A DNA stretch of 64,000 nt from Bolinopsis microptera (GCF_026151205.1 NC_087074.1:7288726-7352725); one strand, 5' to 3'. Counted from the first letter of the stretch, positions 36,227 through 47,164 are shown. Notes: generated by a model from the letters alone, not told the origin. Numbers and translations: made by a program.

Positions 36227-36460
36227 CTCTTATATTTATGCAAATATTCTCTCTGTAAAGTAAGGAGAAATTTAACGGGTGATACTCGTAAAATATCTGT
36301 TCCATATATTGACCGTCGACGAGTCCAACTCGGCGCGCGTCCTGGTAGGTTGTAAACCTACAAGGAGAAATATCTGATGAAACCATTTTTAGAATGATAC
36401 TACGCGTATTATTTTTGCATTTGGACCACCGATGTTGCTGCGCAGTAAAGCCAGGCACAG
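36227..36460 (-). CDS. Unknown exon upstream of the F5/8C exon
   Basis: 234 bases (78 codons), phase 1-1; acceptor tttatgtgccag, donor gttgatgc; the following intron is only 54 bases. Encodes AVPGFTAQQHRWSKCKNN and SPCRFTTYQDARRVGLVDGQ, with three cysteines. It reads in frame from the signal-peptide exon at 37250 into the F5/8C exon, so the three look like the 5' part of a separate secreted-protein gene. Domain not recognised. Confidence 0.6.
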
Positions 36461-36624
36461 CTGGCACATAAATGAAATATTAGGAGCAAGAAAAATAATT
36501 TCTTGGTTGAACTAGAACTGGTAAAATAGTAGTTATAAAAGTATAAAGTGAGTAACCTTAATACCATTTGCCCCAATGATCAGTACTCTGACTCAGTAGG
36601 AAATACAAACTAGACAAATAACTA

Positions 36625-38323
36625 CCTTATCGGACCTTATTTGGACGGACATTCAATGAACAGACATAATTATGAACGGACATTAATATAAACGCTAGAA
36701 GGCATTCAAAACCATCAAAAATCCGAATTTCTTTCATTTTTTTGACGTTTTTTATTTCAGCAAATGATTTTTAAATCCATTTTTATACAGTAAGTAAAAA
36801 AAGCAGTCGTTACGGTTGAGCAGTAAAAATGTTAAAATATGTGTACATGATCAGTTTCTAATATCACAAATCATCCTTATCGATTGGGTTTTCGTGCATG
36901 AAATAGTCTATGCTTAAAGCATCAGTGATTTCTAGCTTTATGAAAACTTTTAAAAAAAATCAAACTACCCCGGTCCTGCATTTCAGTGTTAACTTTTACA
37001 AGCCATTCGGCGTGAAGTGGTTTTATCTTAGACAACTTTAGGTTAACCTTAACATCACGTGGAGCTTTCCTAGCACTGTTTCATTACCTCCCCTGCGTAA
37101 TATGAACTATAACAACGTCGGACAATGTCCTTGGCAACACGATTTACCGTAATATCTAGAGGCTGGAACAAGTTTGTCATGTTGGCGGGGACTAGTTCAT
37201 GAACTATGTTGTTGAGTGCCATAATTTCGTTGACTAACTAAAAACCAACCTGCAGCTGACGAAGAAGCTATCAGACCAAGAAGAATTGTTGCCCGCATCA
37301 TTGTATAAATATACATCCTAAATTTAAAAATCGATGTGACAACCGTAATTTAGTTGGTTGGTTTTTGAACAGAATAAATAATTTGCATAACTTATAACTT
37401 TATAAGCACAAAATTATGAAACCCCGATAAGTTTGATCGAGACAAAAATTATACTTCTTAAATGCTAACAAGGCAGAACTTTTCGAGCTCTGTTCAACAA
37501 AGAAAAAAAGACACGGATATATTCCACTTGGTAACGTCTAATCTTGTCCTCCAATATAATTATAATAACTTTGTTCGCCATATTAGAGTGTTGCTACAAC
37601 TTTGAAAACTTTATTGTGCCGTAAGTTAACGACGGAAAGGTTCTCCTTGGTCTGCCGGAGGCACAGCAAACTCTACTAGTATATGATGTTTTCAAGGGTC
37701 ACTTTGCGGAAAAAAGTCAACAAAATTATGGCACTCAACAACATAGTTCATGAACTAGTCCCCGCCAACATGACAAACTTGTTCCAGCCTCTAGATATTA
37801 CGGTAAATCGTGTTGCCAAGGACATTATCCGACGTTGTTATAGTTCATATTACTGAGGGGAGGTAATGAAACAGTGCTAGGAAAGCTCTACGTGATGTTA
37901 AGGTTAACCTAAAGTTGTCTAAGATAAAACCACTTCACGCCGAATGGCTTGTAAAAGTTAACAATGAAATGCAGGACCGGGGTAGTTTGATAAAAAAAGA
38001 TTTCCTCAAAGCTAGAAATCACTGATGCTTGTTTAAGCATGGACTATTTCATGCACGAAAACCCATTTAATGAAGATGATGTGTGATATTAGACACTGAT
38101 CATGTACACATATTTTAACATTTTTACTGCATAATGACTGCTTTTCTTACTTACTGTATGAAAAATGGATTAAAAAAATCATTTGCTGAAATTTAAAAAA
38201 AGTCAAAAAATTGAAAAAAATTCGGATTTTTTATGGTTTTGAATGCTTTCGAGCGTTCATATTAATGTCCGTTCACAATTATGTCCGTTCATGTAATGTC
38301 CGTCCAAATAAGGTCCAATAAGG
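36625..38323. mobile_element. Rearranged pogo-like fragments, inverted then direct
   Basis: 36625 to about 37230 is an inverted copy of the right part of the element (right terminus reading CCTTATCGGACC, then the transposase C-terminal motif on the minus strand). About 37590-38323 is a direct right half, with the same DDE_1 motifs and a right end AATAAGG then TA. Between them is non-transposon DNA with the signal-peptide exon. The head-to-head right ends suggest a double-strand-break or template-switch event. Confidence 0.7.
37250..37301 (-). CDS. Signal-peptide exon inside the composite
   Basis: ATG at 37301, 17 codons plus one base, donor gttggtttt (phase 1). Encodes MMRATILLGLIASSSAA, a compact signal peptide. 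It joins in frame to the exon at 36227. With its own start it could give an alternative first exon for R2. Confidence 0.6.
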
Positions 38324-39373
38324 TATCAACAAAACTGATAAAAAATGTCGTTCTAACAATCTTTGCACGTGTACGTGCGTGTAACAACCCTTGTTACCAT
38401 GGTTACTTTGCAACCTTTTGCTTTTTACCTAATTTGCACGTGGGCGGTCGTACAGACAGACATTCTACAGCAGGGTGTCAGAATTATTGGCGTGTTTGAA
38501 ATTTTATGTGTATTTTATGATGAAATCGATATTTTTCGACGGGTCATAACTTTACTTCTGAATATCGAAATTACAAAATTCAAAAACTGGTCTGTAGAAA
38601 ATCGTCTGAACTTTTTCTTAATTTCAGAATTTTGTGTTGATGTACCTCAAAACCCATAATTTAGGCCGTTATTTAAGGGGTCGATTCCATACTTGGTTAG
38701 ATTTACGAAGGAGTAAGGGATTTATGTGTAATTTTTTTTCGATGAATTTTTTCTGAAATTATTCTTTAGTCTTAGACTAAAGTGCACAGCTCTTCAGGCA
38801 ATAGCGAAACATATAAAAAAACTATAGATTTTATAAAAGCTCTCTTTCTCCTCTAACTGACGCAATAAAATTTAGTCGGGCGGACTCATCCCGGAATTCA
38901 GAGGAAGCAGCCGAAGACTTCAAACCAATAATCTAAATTTTTCTCTTTCGTCGTGATTATCGACGAAATTTAACTTCTTTCGGACTTCGTTTTTAAACTG
39001 AACTGTAATATAAAGGATTATCTCTCGAATGATCAAGACTCCATAGGAAACTGACCCTCAGAAGTCAAGTAATGATCTTTTCTGAAAGCTTAGGTAAGCT
39101 AAAATTGTACGCAAAATTGTCTACGCGCCAATAATTATGACACGATGCTGTACGAAAAGAATATTTTGAATTATAATATCGATAAATAACGATATGATAA
39201 CTATCCTATATCCCATATCCTATATATGTGTTATATTATGTTAAATAACACACCTGAAATTTAGACAGAAAACACGTAATTAGGAGCTTACGAGAGAATC
39301 AGCAAGGTGGTGTATTTATAAATTAAATTTATATTGTTACTTTGTTAAACTAATGCTTGTTGTTGTTAGTCAC
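38324..39373. other. R2 intron, non-coding
   Basis: Resumes the R1-like intron sequence (atcaacaaaactgataaaaa, then a CACGTG-rich stretch near 38365-38445), followed by AT-rich DNA without a supported exon. Confidence 0.5.
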
Positions 39374-39812
39374 CTGGTTGTGTTCCGTAGTAATCAGATG
39401 CTGTGTCGGAGGAAGGGAACCTTATCTTTGCTACGTCTCTGTTCCATTCAGTGCTCCAACTACTGTCTATACACGTTGTGCCTGAGAACAGGATGTTGAG
39501 CACCTCCACCTCGCTACAGTGTATCACTAGTCGGACACCTGCAGTTCTGGTTAGAGTGATGCGCCAAACCTTGTCAGTAGCAGAGGGGAGATTAACAGGG
39601 AGGTTAGTCCAGGCTGTGCACCAGGGTGAGATAGTATCGTGGAGTAGATTTGAACCAGAGGTAGACTACTCCTGTATACTGATCTCCCCCAGCAGAGCGG
39701 AGGTGCACTACCACAATATCGTCACTCCCCAGCACACTATTAGTTTTAATTTCTAAAGGTGTCGACTCTAGATCCCACTCTATTTCCACATCACGTTCGA
39801 CTGGTAACCAAC
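39374..39812 (-). CDS. R2 ectodomain (GWLP) exon with +1 frameshift
   Basis: Homologue of the R3 exon 47731-48165: GWLPVERDVEIEWDLESTPL, then LEIKTNSVLGS, and further on TDKVWRITLTRTAGVRLVIH and NRDVAKIRF. It is 439 bases instead of 435: one extra codon and one extra base (three G instead of two on plus at about 39630-39632) just before the conserved tryptophan, which shifts the frame. Either a real lesion or an assembly error. Acceptor and donor are intact and phase 1-1. Unrecognised extracellular family. Confidence 0.65.
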
Positions 39813-39964
39813 CTGTTAATTGTATGTTTCACTCATGACTACTGAGCAACGATTCGTGTTATCATGAATTTAAGGAGGAGGTGTTCAGTGTTGTAGCAAA
39901 ATTGTAAAGGAATTTCAAAAATGTCGCCAATAATTTATTCTCAGAATTTAAGGGCCCGACCATA

Positions 39965-40440
39965 CTATGACTGTTGCCACCATGACTGCTGCCACCATGA
40001 CTGTTGTCACCATGACTGTTGTCACCATGACTGTTGTCACCATGACTGTTGTCACCATGACTGTTGTCACCATGACTGTTGTCACCATGACTGTTGTCAC
40101 CATGACTGTTGTCACCATGACTGATGTCACCATGACTGTTGTCACCATGACTGTTGTCACCATGACTGTTGTCACCATGACTGTTGTCACCATGAATGTT
40201 GTCTTACTCATAGTACGGTCAGATGTAATTTATTCTCAGAATTTAAGGGCCCGACCATACTATGACTGTTGCAACCATGACTGTTGTCACCATGACTGTT
40301 GTCACCATGACTGTTGTCACCATGACTGTTGTCACCATGACTGTTGTCACCATGACTGTTGTCACCATGACTGTTGTCACCATGACTGTTGTCACCATGA
40401 CTGTTGTCACCATGACTGTTGTCACCATGAATGTTGTCAT
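39965..40440. repeat. 15-base minisatellite, two blocks
   Basis: Unit catgactgttgtcac, about 15 copies to 40200 and about 12 from 40258, separated by a repeated non-satellite piece (ttattctcagaatttaaggg). R1 has only two diverged units at the same place (about 24350), so the array expanded in R2 after duplication. Because 15 is a multiple of 3, all frames stay open on both strands. Confidence 0.9.
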
Positions 40441-40969
40441 ACTCATAGTACGGTCAGATGTAATACCAACAGGCACGACAGTCATGACCAGAGGCACGTA
40501 GTGTGTTTAGAGGGCGTGCCAAGGATACGTGACAACTCCTCAGGCACGACGCACGTCTTTTCAAATGCCGTGCCTAGCTAAAAATCCGTGCATGACGTGA
40601 CTGCAGGCACAGTCTGTTTAGTACTTGTGCCAACTGTCATGGATAACGCGACGTCACGATTACCTTATATTTATAATAGTACCACGATTACCTTATATAG
40701 TTATAATATTACCTTTACAATATTTTACGTGATATGGACATTGGCAGTACAGACTTACAGAGTGCAATTGCAAAGATAGTACAGATAGATCCGTCTGAAA
40801 AATCGATCCACTGACACAAGAAGCTTCCAAAGGATTTATGACGTTTTTAGGTTCAATTTTTAGGTTTAATTCGGCTAAATGAGTAAAACTGTAACACTAT
40901 AACCCTAACGCGAACGAGAAATTATACCAATTTCCATATATGGTTATATCACGTGATCGTGAACTTTTC

Positions 40970-41063
40970 ATGATTTTGAATGCCTTTGAGCGTTCATTTT
41001 AATGTTTGATTAAAATTGCATGTCCGTTCACACAATGTCCGGTCAAATAACGTCCGATAAGGT
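40970..41063 (+). mobile_element. Relic of a pogo-like right end (R2 copy)
   Basis: Same relic as 25195-25344, ending tcaaataacgtccgataagg then TA. Shared by R1, R2 and R3. Confidence 0.65.
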
Positions 41064-41085
41064 AAAGTCAAACATAGTAACATAC

Positions 41086-41206
41086 CATTTTGGTTTGCAG
41101 GAGCGGCCCCCGGCCCCCTAATGAAGATAGTCAGGATCAAGATGGTCAAGATGTCCTTGGTGCTGACCATTGTGAACTCTTCGAAAACCCAATATTTCAT
41201 CTTCAT
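41086..41206 (-). CDS. R2 signal-peptide exon
   Basis: ATG at 41206 (MKMKYWVFEEFTMVST), hydrophobic core ILTILILTIFI, end PGAAPANQN, donor gtatgttac, phase 1. The same length as in R1 (121 bases). The frame is open further 5' (to 41374), but the upstream part is not conserved in R1 and R3. A downstream Met (41170) is an alternative start. Confidence 0.75.
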
Positions 41207-41383
41207 CTTGTCAACACACGCCTTCTTCAGACTCGATTGTGTGAAACTTTGGAGAGCTAGAGAATTGAACGCAAAGGCAAAGGGTTGAACGTAGTTGTGG
41301 TGACCTTGGAAGCTTGGAGAGAGTTTGCTCTTAGTCTCATGGCTAATGCTACAGATAATGGTCCACATTACCATTAGGCCTAG

Positions 41384-41393
41384 TTTTTATAAA
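41384..41393 (-). promoter_or_regulatory. TATA-like element upstream of R2
   Basis: TTTATAAAAA on the minus strand about 180 bases upstream of the R2 start, conserved with R1 (25646-25655). Confidence 0.4.
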
Positions 41394-42532
41394 GATGGGC
41401 TAATGATCGAATAACTTGTACGCATACAGCAAGTTCTTAAAGTGCTAATGCTCTAATGCTATTCAAAGAGGTTGCTAGTATACTACAGATCATAGTTTTA
41501 AGCATCTATTTCAAGGAAACGGTGTGCCCACAAGAGCTCTCAGCTTATATTAGGACAATACTATGGGAGATAACATTTCATGACCATTCAGATGACAGAA
41601 CATTAACGCTTTACCACCGCCACCAGATGGACTTTTAAAGTGAATCCCTCTCTAGTCTCTACAGAAAGAACGATCGTTGCGAAAGAATGATTAGCCTGAG
41701 CTCATCTTATCTGGTAAGATCTCAATTATTTGCAATTTTACATAATTCAAACATTTATTTAGATAATAGTAAAAATAGGTTGTGACATTTAAATCAATAA
41801 ATTTGACGTCTAAAATAGTGAACAAATATTACTCAAATTTATTTTTAGTTATGCAAAACTAAAAATCAATTCAGTGAAATCAAAAAAATGCCTCAATATG
41901 TGATTTGTTAACCGTTCAACGTAAACTAGTCAACCTAAAAATAAAATTAAATCATATCTTAGTTCGCGAAAACGTCACAATTATACAGGTCATGTTGAAA
42001 AGTAACTTTAAAAAACTATTCCATCACACTTTAGCGGACCACTGTTGCAACAAAAGCCACCTATGTTAGCATAAGCAAAATTTGCCACGTTTTCGTGTGT
42101 TAACATAGTTATCTAAACAACTGAACTACTTAACTTAAACTACTTAACTAAACATATTACGTCTGTAAACTTAAACAAAGTCTGATATCTAAACAGCTTT
42201 AGAGGGTCTGGTATTGAGGAGTTTGTTGGAGCAGGTAGGACATGAGTAAGAGGGGTGGAGGAAGGACTGGTGACAGAGTTATAGGAATCGTAGGTCTCGG
42301 ACTCTCGCTTCTTGACTCACTCAAGTGCTGCTACTTTGATTAACTCGAGAATTATTGAGCATCAGATTTTAACCTCTCTTTGTTTATATAGTTCTCACGT
42401 TACTTACTTAATAAGTATGATCAGCCGCTTGATTTTAACCGCGGCGTTAATATTGTGTTCATAGCTAGGTTACAATCTTAATAAGAACCACGAGCAGTCT
42501 CTAGAGACCTGACTATAAAGTAGACGATCTAA

Positions 42533-42869
42533 TTAAACTTGATGAGCTGCAGAGTTGCCGTTCTCAATAACCAGACCGTTGACATGATGACCGTTTGTGG
42601 CTCCGTTGCCATTAGCAACTGGCTCTTGTGGCACAATAGTAGTCAGTCCCTGTTTCTTGTGAACAGTCTCCAGCTGTATAGCTACACTTGGGTAGACTAG
42701 TAGGGTTGCGAAGAAGTCCTCTAGAGGGTTCCCGTTTATATCGTACTCAGCTCGAACTGAGGATCTGAAGCTAGCCACCAGGGTCACAAACCCGATGTAG
42801 AATATCCAGGCAATGGCGTAGGAACCGGGCACTTCAATCTCTACTATGTGTAGGGTTATCCAGCTCAAA
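42533..42869 (-). CDS. R3 terminal exon, membrane span and PLAC8-like tail
   Basis: Full-length homologue of 26801-27137: second span SYAIAWIFYIGFVTLVASF, SSVRAEYDINGNPLEDFF, Asn/Gly-rich tail ending in HQV. Acceptor cactccctcag. Nearly identical to R2 with a few substitutions (NSHH to NGHH). Confidence 0.75.
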
Positions 42870-43095
42870 CTGAGGGAGTGTTCAGGTGGTGATGTGTGAT
42901 CAGAAACCATTGCACCTCATTGCAACCAATGTTAAATTAGTAAAAATCATTTTATGTTGTAAAAAATAATAATACAACTTGTAACTTTTATGAACTAAAG
43001 ATACTTATAATGGTATCTTAATGCGGATACAACTTATAACTTTATAACTTAAAAGTTTTAAGAATTAGAGATAGTGATACTATAATGCTTCTTAC

Positions 43096-43182
43096 CACAA
43101 AACGGAGGCAGCAATAGCAACCATTGTTGAACCCGTCTTCTGACCTCCCTGCCTCATGTTTGTCTTGTAGAGGACCAGTGGT
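43096..43182 (-). CDS. R3 first membrane-span exon
   Basis: 87 bases, phase 2-2, same product as 27350 (VLYKTNMRQGGQKTGSTMV). Upstream partner exon is missing, see the deletion at 43352. Confidence 0.65.
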
Positions 43183-43344
43183 CTGAAGGATTATTGGTTA
43201 ATAGACACCCAGACACGAAGTTATAAATATGTTCGCTGCTTTTAACATATTAACACAGGACGTAATAAATGTTACTGAGAGACACTGGCAGCGGTCCATT
43301 CTAACCATGATTATGGGTTAATTTGGTCAAATTGATTGAACAAT

Positions 43345-43380
43345 TTTTTGAAATGGTCAACAAAGGATTCACATTTAGAT
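43345..43380 (-). pseudogene. R3 remnant of the short cysteine exon
   Basis: Only aatggtcaacaaaggattca and a few more bases remain of the region that in R2 (27649-27730) and R0 (61368-61449) holds the exon. Its donor side is lost by a ~60-base deletion and its acceptor side by a deletion of about 0.9 kb that joins to sequence matching 28568. This removes the phase 1 to 2 adaptor. Confidence 0.75.
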
Positions 43381-43469
43381 TCTGCGTACATCTCACGATT
43401 GTATTAAGTGTTTTAATTTAAACTTAATATATTTATGAAACAAAGTGTTTTACTATGTTATAATAACAA

Positions 43470-43549
43470 TGCATTTGTTGAGATCTCAGAGCAGGTTACC
43501 TCGATAACTTTTCTGGGGACCTCTGGGTACTGGGTTTCTGCTATCATAC
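43470..43549 (-). pseudogene. Sushi exon relic (R3)
   Basis: Contains TQYPEVPRKVIEVTCSEIST in frame but without sushi ends; same relic as 28636 and 62350. Confidence 0.5.
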
Positions 43550-43819
43550 TTTTTCACCCGGGAAACGCAAACATACATTTTCTTATTTAGATATCTAAGT
43601 TAGATTGCAGTATCATCTGAACTACTGTTCATAGCCCATCCACTGTAAGATTAAATTAAATCAGTTTTCTATAGTAATATAACCAACTCGATCTTCCCCT
43701 TACGACATTATTTTACCCCCTTTCGTCAGTTCTGATGATACTATCCTGGTTGTATGAAGAGTTTAGTTATCCTTTTGTAGTGATGCTATGGTCATTTAAC
43801 ATGTTCGCTTCTACAATAC

Positions 43820-44014
43820 CTGTATTTATACACTCGGGTTCATTAAAATTGAAACTAAATTCCGTTCCTGAGGTGCAGGTCACCTCGGTGCTCCCTTGAT
43901 TGAGAGCTCTGGATTCAACACAATTCACTTCCACCACGGTTCCTGGGACTACTGGGAACTGTGTTGTTGTTCTGATCGCAATTCTCCACTCAGCCTTCAG
44001 TCCCGTACAGCTCA
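43820..44014 (-). CDS. R3 sushi/CCP-like exon
   Basis: 195 bases, phase 1-1, four cysteines; differs from the R2 sushi exon by a handful of substitutions (e.g. TTTQ for TSTK, FSFNF for FIFDF). Confidence 0.8.
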
Positions 44015-44275
44015 CTGTCGATATATCATATTAAATCACGTTGAACTGATTAATTGGGTTGTGTGTTACAATTATAAGGGTTATTTAGACGGTTTCTTAT
44101 GTTCCGCGATGTAGTTTTCCTGTCCCAATCCGAACCCTTTCAAGCAACCTCTAACATAACTATACTATCGTTTGCTCGGGGGTCCAAATCTCAAATACTG
44201 TATGCAGTTTACCAAATTGCACAGTTAATTCAAATTTAAAACACAACAATAATATAAGATTTAAAATTATCTTAC

Positions 44276-44371
44276 CACAGGCAGTTTTGTCAGAGTTTGG
44301 TTTCCATCCAGCGTCACATGTCTCACAGCTTGTCATAGCATCATTCCGATATGTTCCTTCCCCACACGGCT
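44276..44371 (-). CDS. R3 cysteine-rich exon, type B
   Basis: 96 bases, phase 1-1; acceptor gttataattacag still has AG. GCC2/GCC3-like, four cysteines. Confidence 0.8.
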
Positions 44372-44695
44372 CTGTAATTATAACGTTACAGCTGGAAAAT
44401 TGTTGTGGAAGATAAGAAAATCGTTATTATATAAGAACACTTCAGATGTGTTAAAATAACATTAGATTTAAAACAATATGTGAAAAATTATATATCCACA
44501 CTAACACAGTTTTTTTATAAAATTATTAACACGCAGACTTTTACAGTTCTTGTCGTTTCGTACCACAAATTTACCTTCTTGATTCTAAGCCCTATCTGGC
44601 GCCTTATCCTTATTCCGTCTTAACCCTTAGCCTAACTTTGCCCATTTATATATAGATATTATCATCTCAGCTCGGTTCTTGTTTACGATTCTTAC

Positions 44696-44839
44696 CGCAT
44701 TTTGTTCTCCCAGAGTTTCGTTCCTTGCCAAGTTCACAAGTTGTACACAAGGCTGCTCCTTCTGAACTGATCGTGTTATCAGGACATTCTTGACATGTGT
44801 TCATTTCAATGTTCTTGTAGCTTCCAGCTGGACATGGCT
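44696..44839 (-). CDS. R3 cysteine-rich exon, type A
   Basis: 144 bases, phase 1-1; the terminal codon context is TGCG rather than TGTG but still encodes Cys. Six cysteines. Confidence 0.8.
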
Positions 44840-44997
44840 CTGAAGAATTAGGAAATCTTTAAACAGCAATTCGTTTGGACTACTTTATTAAGAAGTTATT
44901 GTGAGTACGAATATCCTCCGTTTTCATTCTATAGCACAGTTAATTCAAATTTAAAACACAACAATAATATTAAATATAAGCTTTAGAGTTATCTTAC

Positions 44998-45093
44998 CAC
45001 AGGCTGTTTTGTCAGAGTTTGGTGTCATTCCAGCGTCACATATCTCACAGCTTGTCATAGCATAATACCGATATCTTCCTTCCCCACACGGCT
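44998..45093 (-). CDS. R3 cysteine-rich exon, type B
   Basis: 96 bases, phase 1-1, more diverged than the others (AGMTPNSD; YAMTSCEIC). Its upstream intron is interrupted by a 323-base element starting 10 bases away, which separates the exon from its usual branch region. Confidence 0.7.
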
Positions 45094-45103
45094 CTGGAAT
45101 TAT

Positions 45104-45426
45104 AATACCTTCCGGGAATTATATCCACTAAAAGTCTCCGACACTGAGAGCTGATAATTTGCCGATATATCCCGCAAGGGAAGCCAAGGTATTATCAGCA
45201 TAGACCTCAGACTGGCTGGCGGCAAGTTGTAAAACAAATAACACTGGCGTTCTATATATTAGACACTATATTGTATCATGCGCACGTATCGGATTACACC
45301 CCTTCCAATTCGGAACCGGAAAATATTATAAAATATAATACCTCCGCAACTTCGTGCCCGCAAATTCCCTCCAGCAAGCTGTCGGGAATTATAGCGCGCA
45401 GCACTCAGTGGCGGAGGTATTATAGT
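45104..45426. mobile_element. Small element with AATACCTYCG inverted ends
   Basis: 323 bases, R3 only, flanked by ATTAT (45099-45103 and 45427-45431). Ends AATACCTTCCGGG and, in reverse complement, ACTATAATACCTCCGCC. Inside are two shorter modules, each bounded by AATACC...GGTATT (about 45104-45197 and 45336-45426), so it looks like two related MITE-like units in one insertion. No coding frame. Confidence 0.65.
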
Positions 45427-45751
45427 ATTATAACGTTACAGCTGGAAAATCGTTGTGGTAGATAAGAAATTCGTCATTTCATAAGTGCTTAAGTACAGTT
45501 CAGATGTGTTACAATAACATTAGATCTAAAACGATATGTGAAAAATTAAATATCCACACAACCACGGTTTTTGATAGAATTATTACCACCCAGACTCTTA
45601 CGGTTCTTGTCTTTTCGTACCACAAATTTGCCTTCTTGATTCTATGCATCTGGCGCCTTATCCTTATCCCATCTTAACCCTTAGCCTATCTTTGCCCATT
45701 TATATATATAGATATAATCATCTCAGCTCGGTTCTTGTTAACAATTTTTAC

Positions 45752-45902
45752 CACATTTTGTTCTCCCTGAGTTTCGTTCCAGCCTCCAGGCCAATATCAC
45801 AAAATGTACACAAGGCTGCTCCTTCTGAACTGATCGTGTTATCAGGACATTCTTCACATGTGTTCATCTCAATGTTCTTGTAGCTTCCAGCTGGACATAG
45901 CT
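45752..45902 (-). pseudogene. R3 type A exon with 7-base insertion
   Basis: Type A exon of 151 instead of 144 bases: around 45780-45806 the R2 sequence is replaced by a longer stretch, so the frame is lost after CTFCDIGLEAG and the end is read as LRENKM then stop past the donor. Splice sites remain. Skipping restores frame. Confidence 0.7.
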
Positions 45903-46015
45903 CTGAAGAATTGAATCTTTAAAGTACCAATATCCTGGTTTTCATTCTATAGCACAGTTAATTCAAATTTAAAACACAACGATAATATTAAATATAAGCT
46001 TTAGAGTTATCTTAC

Positions 46016-46111
46016 CACAGGCTGTTTTGTCAGAGTTTGGTTTCCATCCAGCGTCACATGTCTCACAGCTTGTCATAGCATCATTCCGATATGTTCCTTC
46101 CCCACACGGCT
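46016..46111 (-). CDS. R3 cysteine-rich exon, type B
   Basis: 96 bases, phase 1-1, with the GWKPNSD variant also seen in 29453. Four cysteines. Confidence 0.8.
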
Positions 46112-46443
46112 CTGGAATTATAACTTTACAACTTGAAAATCGTTGTGGAAGATAAGAAAATCGTTATTATATAAGTACACTTCAGATGTGTATTGTGTTA
46201 CAATAACATTAGATTTAAAACAATATGTGAAAAATTATATATCTTCACAAACACAGTTTTCTTTAATAGAATTATTAACACCCAGACTCTTACAGTTTTT
46301 GTCGTTTCGTACCACACATTTACCTTCTTGATTCTATGCCCTATTTGGCGCATTATCCTTTCCCGTCTTAACCCTTAGCATATTTTTGCCCATCTATATA
46401 TAGATATAATCATCTCAGCTCGGTTCTTGTGAACAATTCTTAC

Positions 46444-46599
46444 CACATTTTGTTCTCCCTGAGTTTCGTTCGTGGCCAAGTTCACAAGTTGTACACAAGG
46501 CTGCTCCTTCTGAACTGATCGTGTTATCAGGACATTCTTCACATGCTGTCATCGCAATGTTCTTGTACGCCCTCTTGTAGCTTCCAGCTGGACATGGCT
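46444..46599 (-). CDS. R3 cysteine-rich exon, type A with 12-base insertion
   Basis: 156 bases: a type A exon with four extra codons near the start (after SYK) from a local duplication of the cttgta region, frame kept. Also MTACEEC in place of MNTCEEC. Confidence 0.75.
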
Positions 46600-46764
46600 C
46601 TGAAGAATTAGGAAATCTTTAAGCAGCAATTCGTTTGAACTACCTTATTAAGAAGTTATTGTGAGTACCAATATCCTCAGTTTTCATTGTCTATTCTATA
46701 GCACAGTTAATTCAAATTTAAAACAAAACAATAATATTAAATATAAGCTTTAAAGTTATCTTAC

Positions 46765-46860
46765 CACAGGCTGTTTTGTCAAAGTTTGGTGTCCATCCAG
46801 CGTCACATGTCTCACAGCTTGTCATAGCATCATTCCGATATGTTCCTTCTCCACACGGCT
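46765..46860 (-). CDS. R3 cysteine-rich exon, type B
   Basis: 96 bases, phase 1-1; the acceptor is gttataattgcag. First cysteine-rich exon after the ectodomain exon of R3. Confidence 0.8.
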
Positions 46861-47164
46861 CTGCAATTATAACGTTAGACTGGCAAATCGTAGTGGAAGA
46901 TAAGAAAATTGTTATTATATAAGTACTTAAGTACAGTTCAGATGTGTTACAATAACATTAGATTTAAAACAATATGTGAAAAATTAAATATCCACATATT
47001 CCAATGTTTTTCGAGGAAATTATATCCACCCAGACTCTTGCAGTTCATGTCTTCTTGTGCCACGAATTTTCCTTCTGGATTCTAAGCCCAATACTAATTC
47101 AAATTGTTATCAGTCATTAGGGTTAACGCTAATAATTCGCCTCATCAACAGACTATGAGGCACA

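Larger units (their letters stand above)
34130..38323. mobile_element. Composite pogo-like insertion carrying three exons
   Basis: 4194 bases starting CCTTATCGGACC and ending CCAATAAGG, flanked by TA (34128-34129, 38324-38325). The uninterrupted site is visible in R1 (about 22180, aacgtaatatcaacaaaact), so the outer ends behave as one insertion. Inside: a pogo-like copy (34130-35644), a non-transposon segment with two exons (35647-36622), then an inverted right end, a segment with a signal-peptide exon, and a direct right half (36625-38323). Alternative history: separate nested insertions around previously acquired DNA. Confidence 0.75.
26801..41206 (-). other. R2, receptor-like gene, most complete copy
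   Basis: Locus-level entry. Minus-strand order: signal peptide 41086-41206, ectodomain exon 39374-39812 (with a +1 frameshift), captured exons in a pogo composite (37250, 36227, 35726), cysteine-rich exons from 33230 down to 29453, sushi exon 28989, short cysteine exon 27649, membrane exons 27350 and 26801. Phases agree along the chain (1-1 through the ectodomain, then 1 to 2, 2 to 2, 2 to stop). Predicted product: a cell-surface protein with a modular cysteine-rich ectodomain, two membrane spans and a cytosolic tail. The frameshifted exon can be skipped in frame. Ligand and role unknown. Confidence 0.65.

Noticed and set aside
39921..40581. Long open frames on both strands (MTVVT and VMVTT repeats)
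   Set aside because: They are created by the 15-base minisatellite, whose unit has no stop in several frames; no splice sites or family match.
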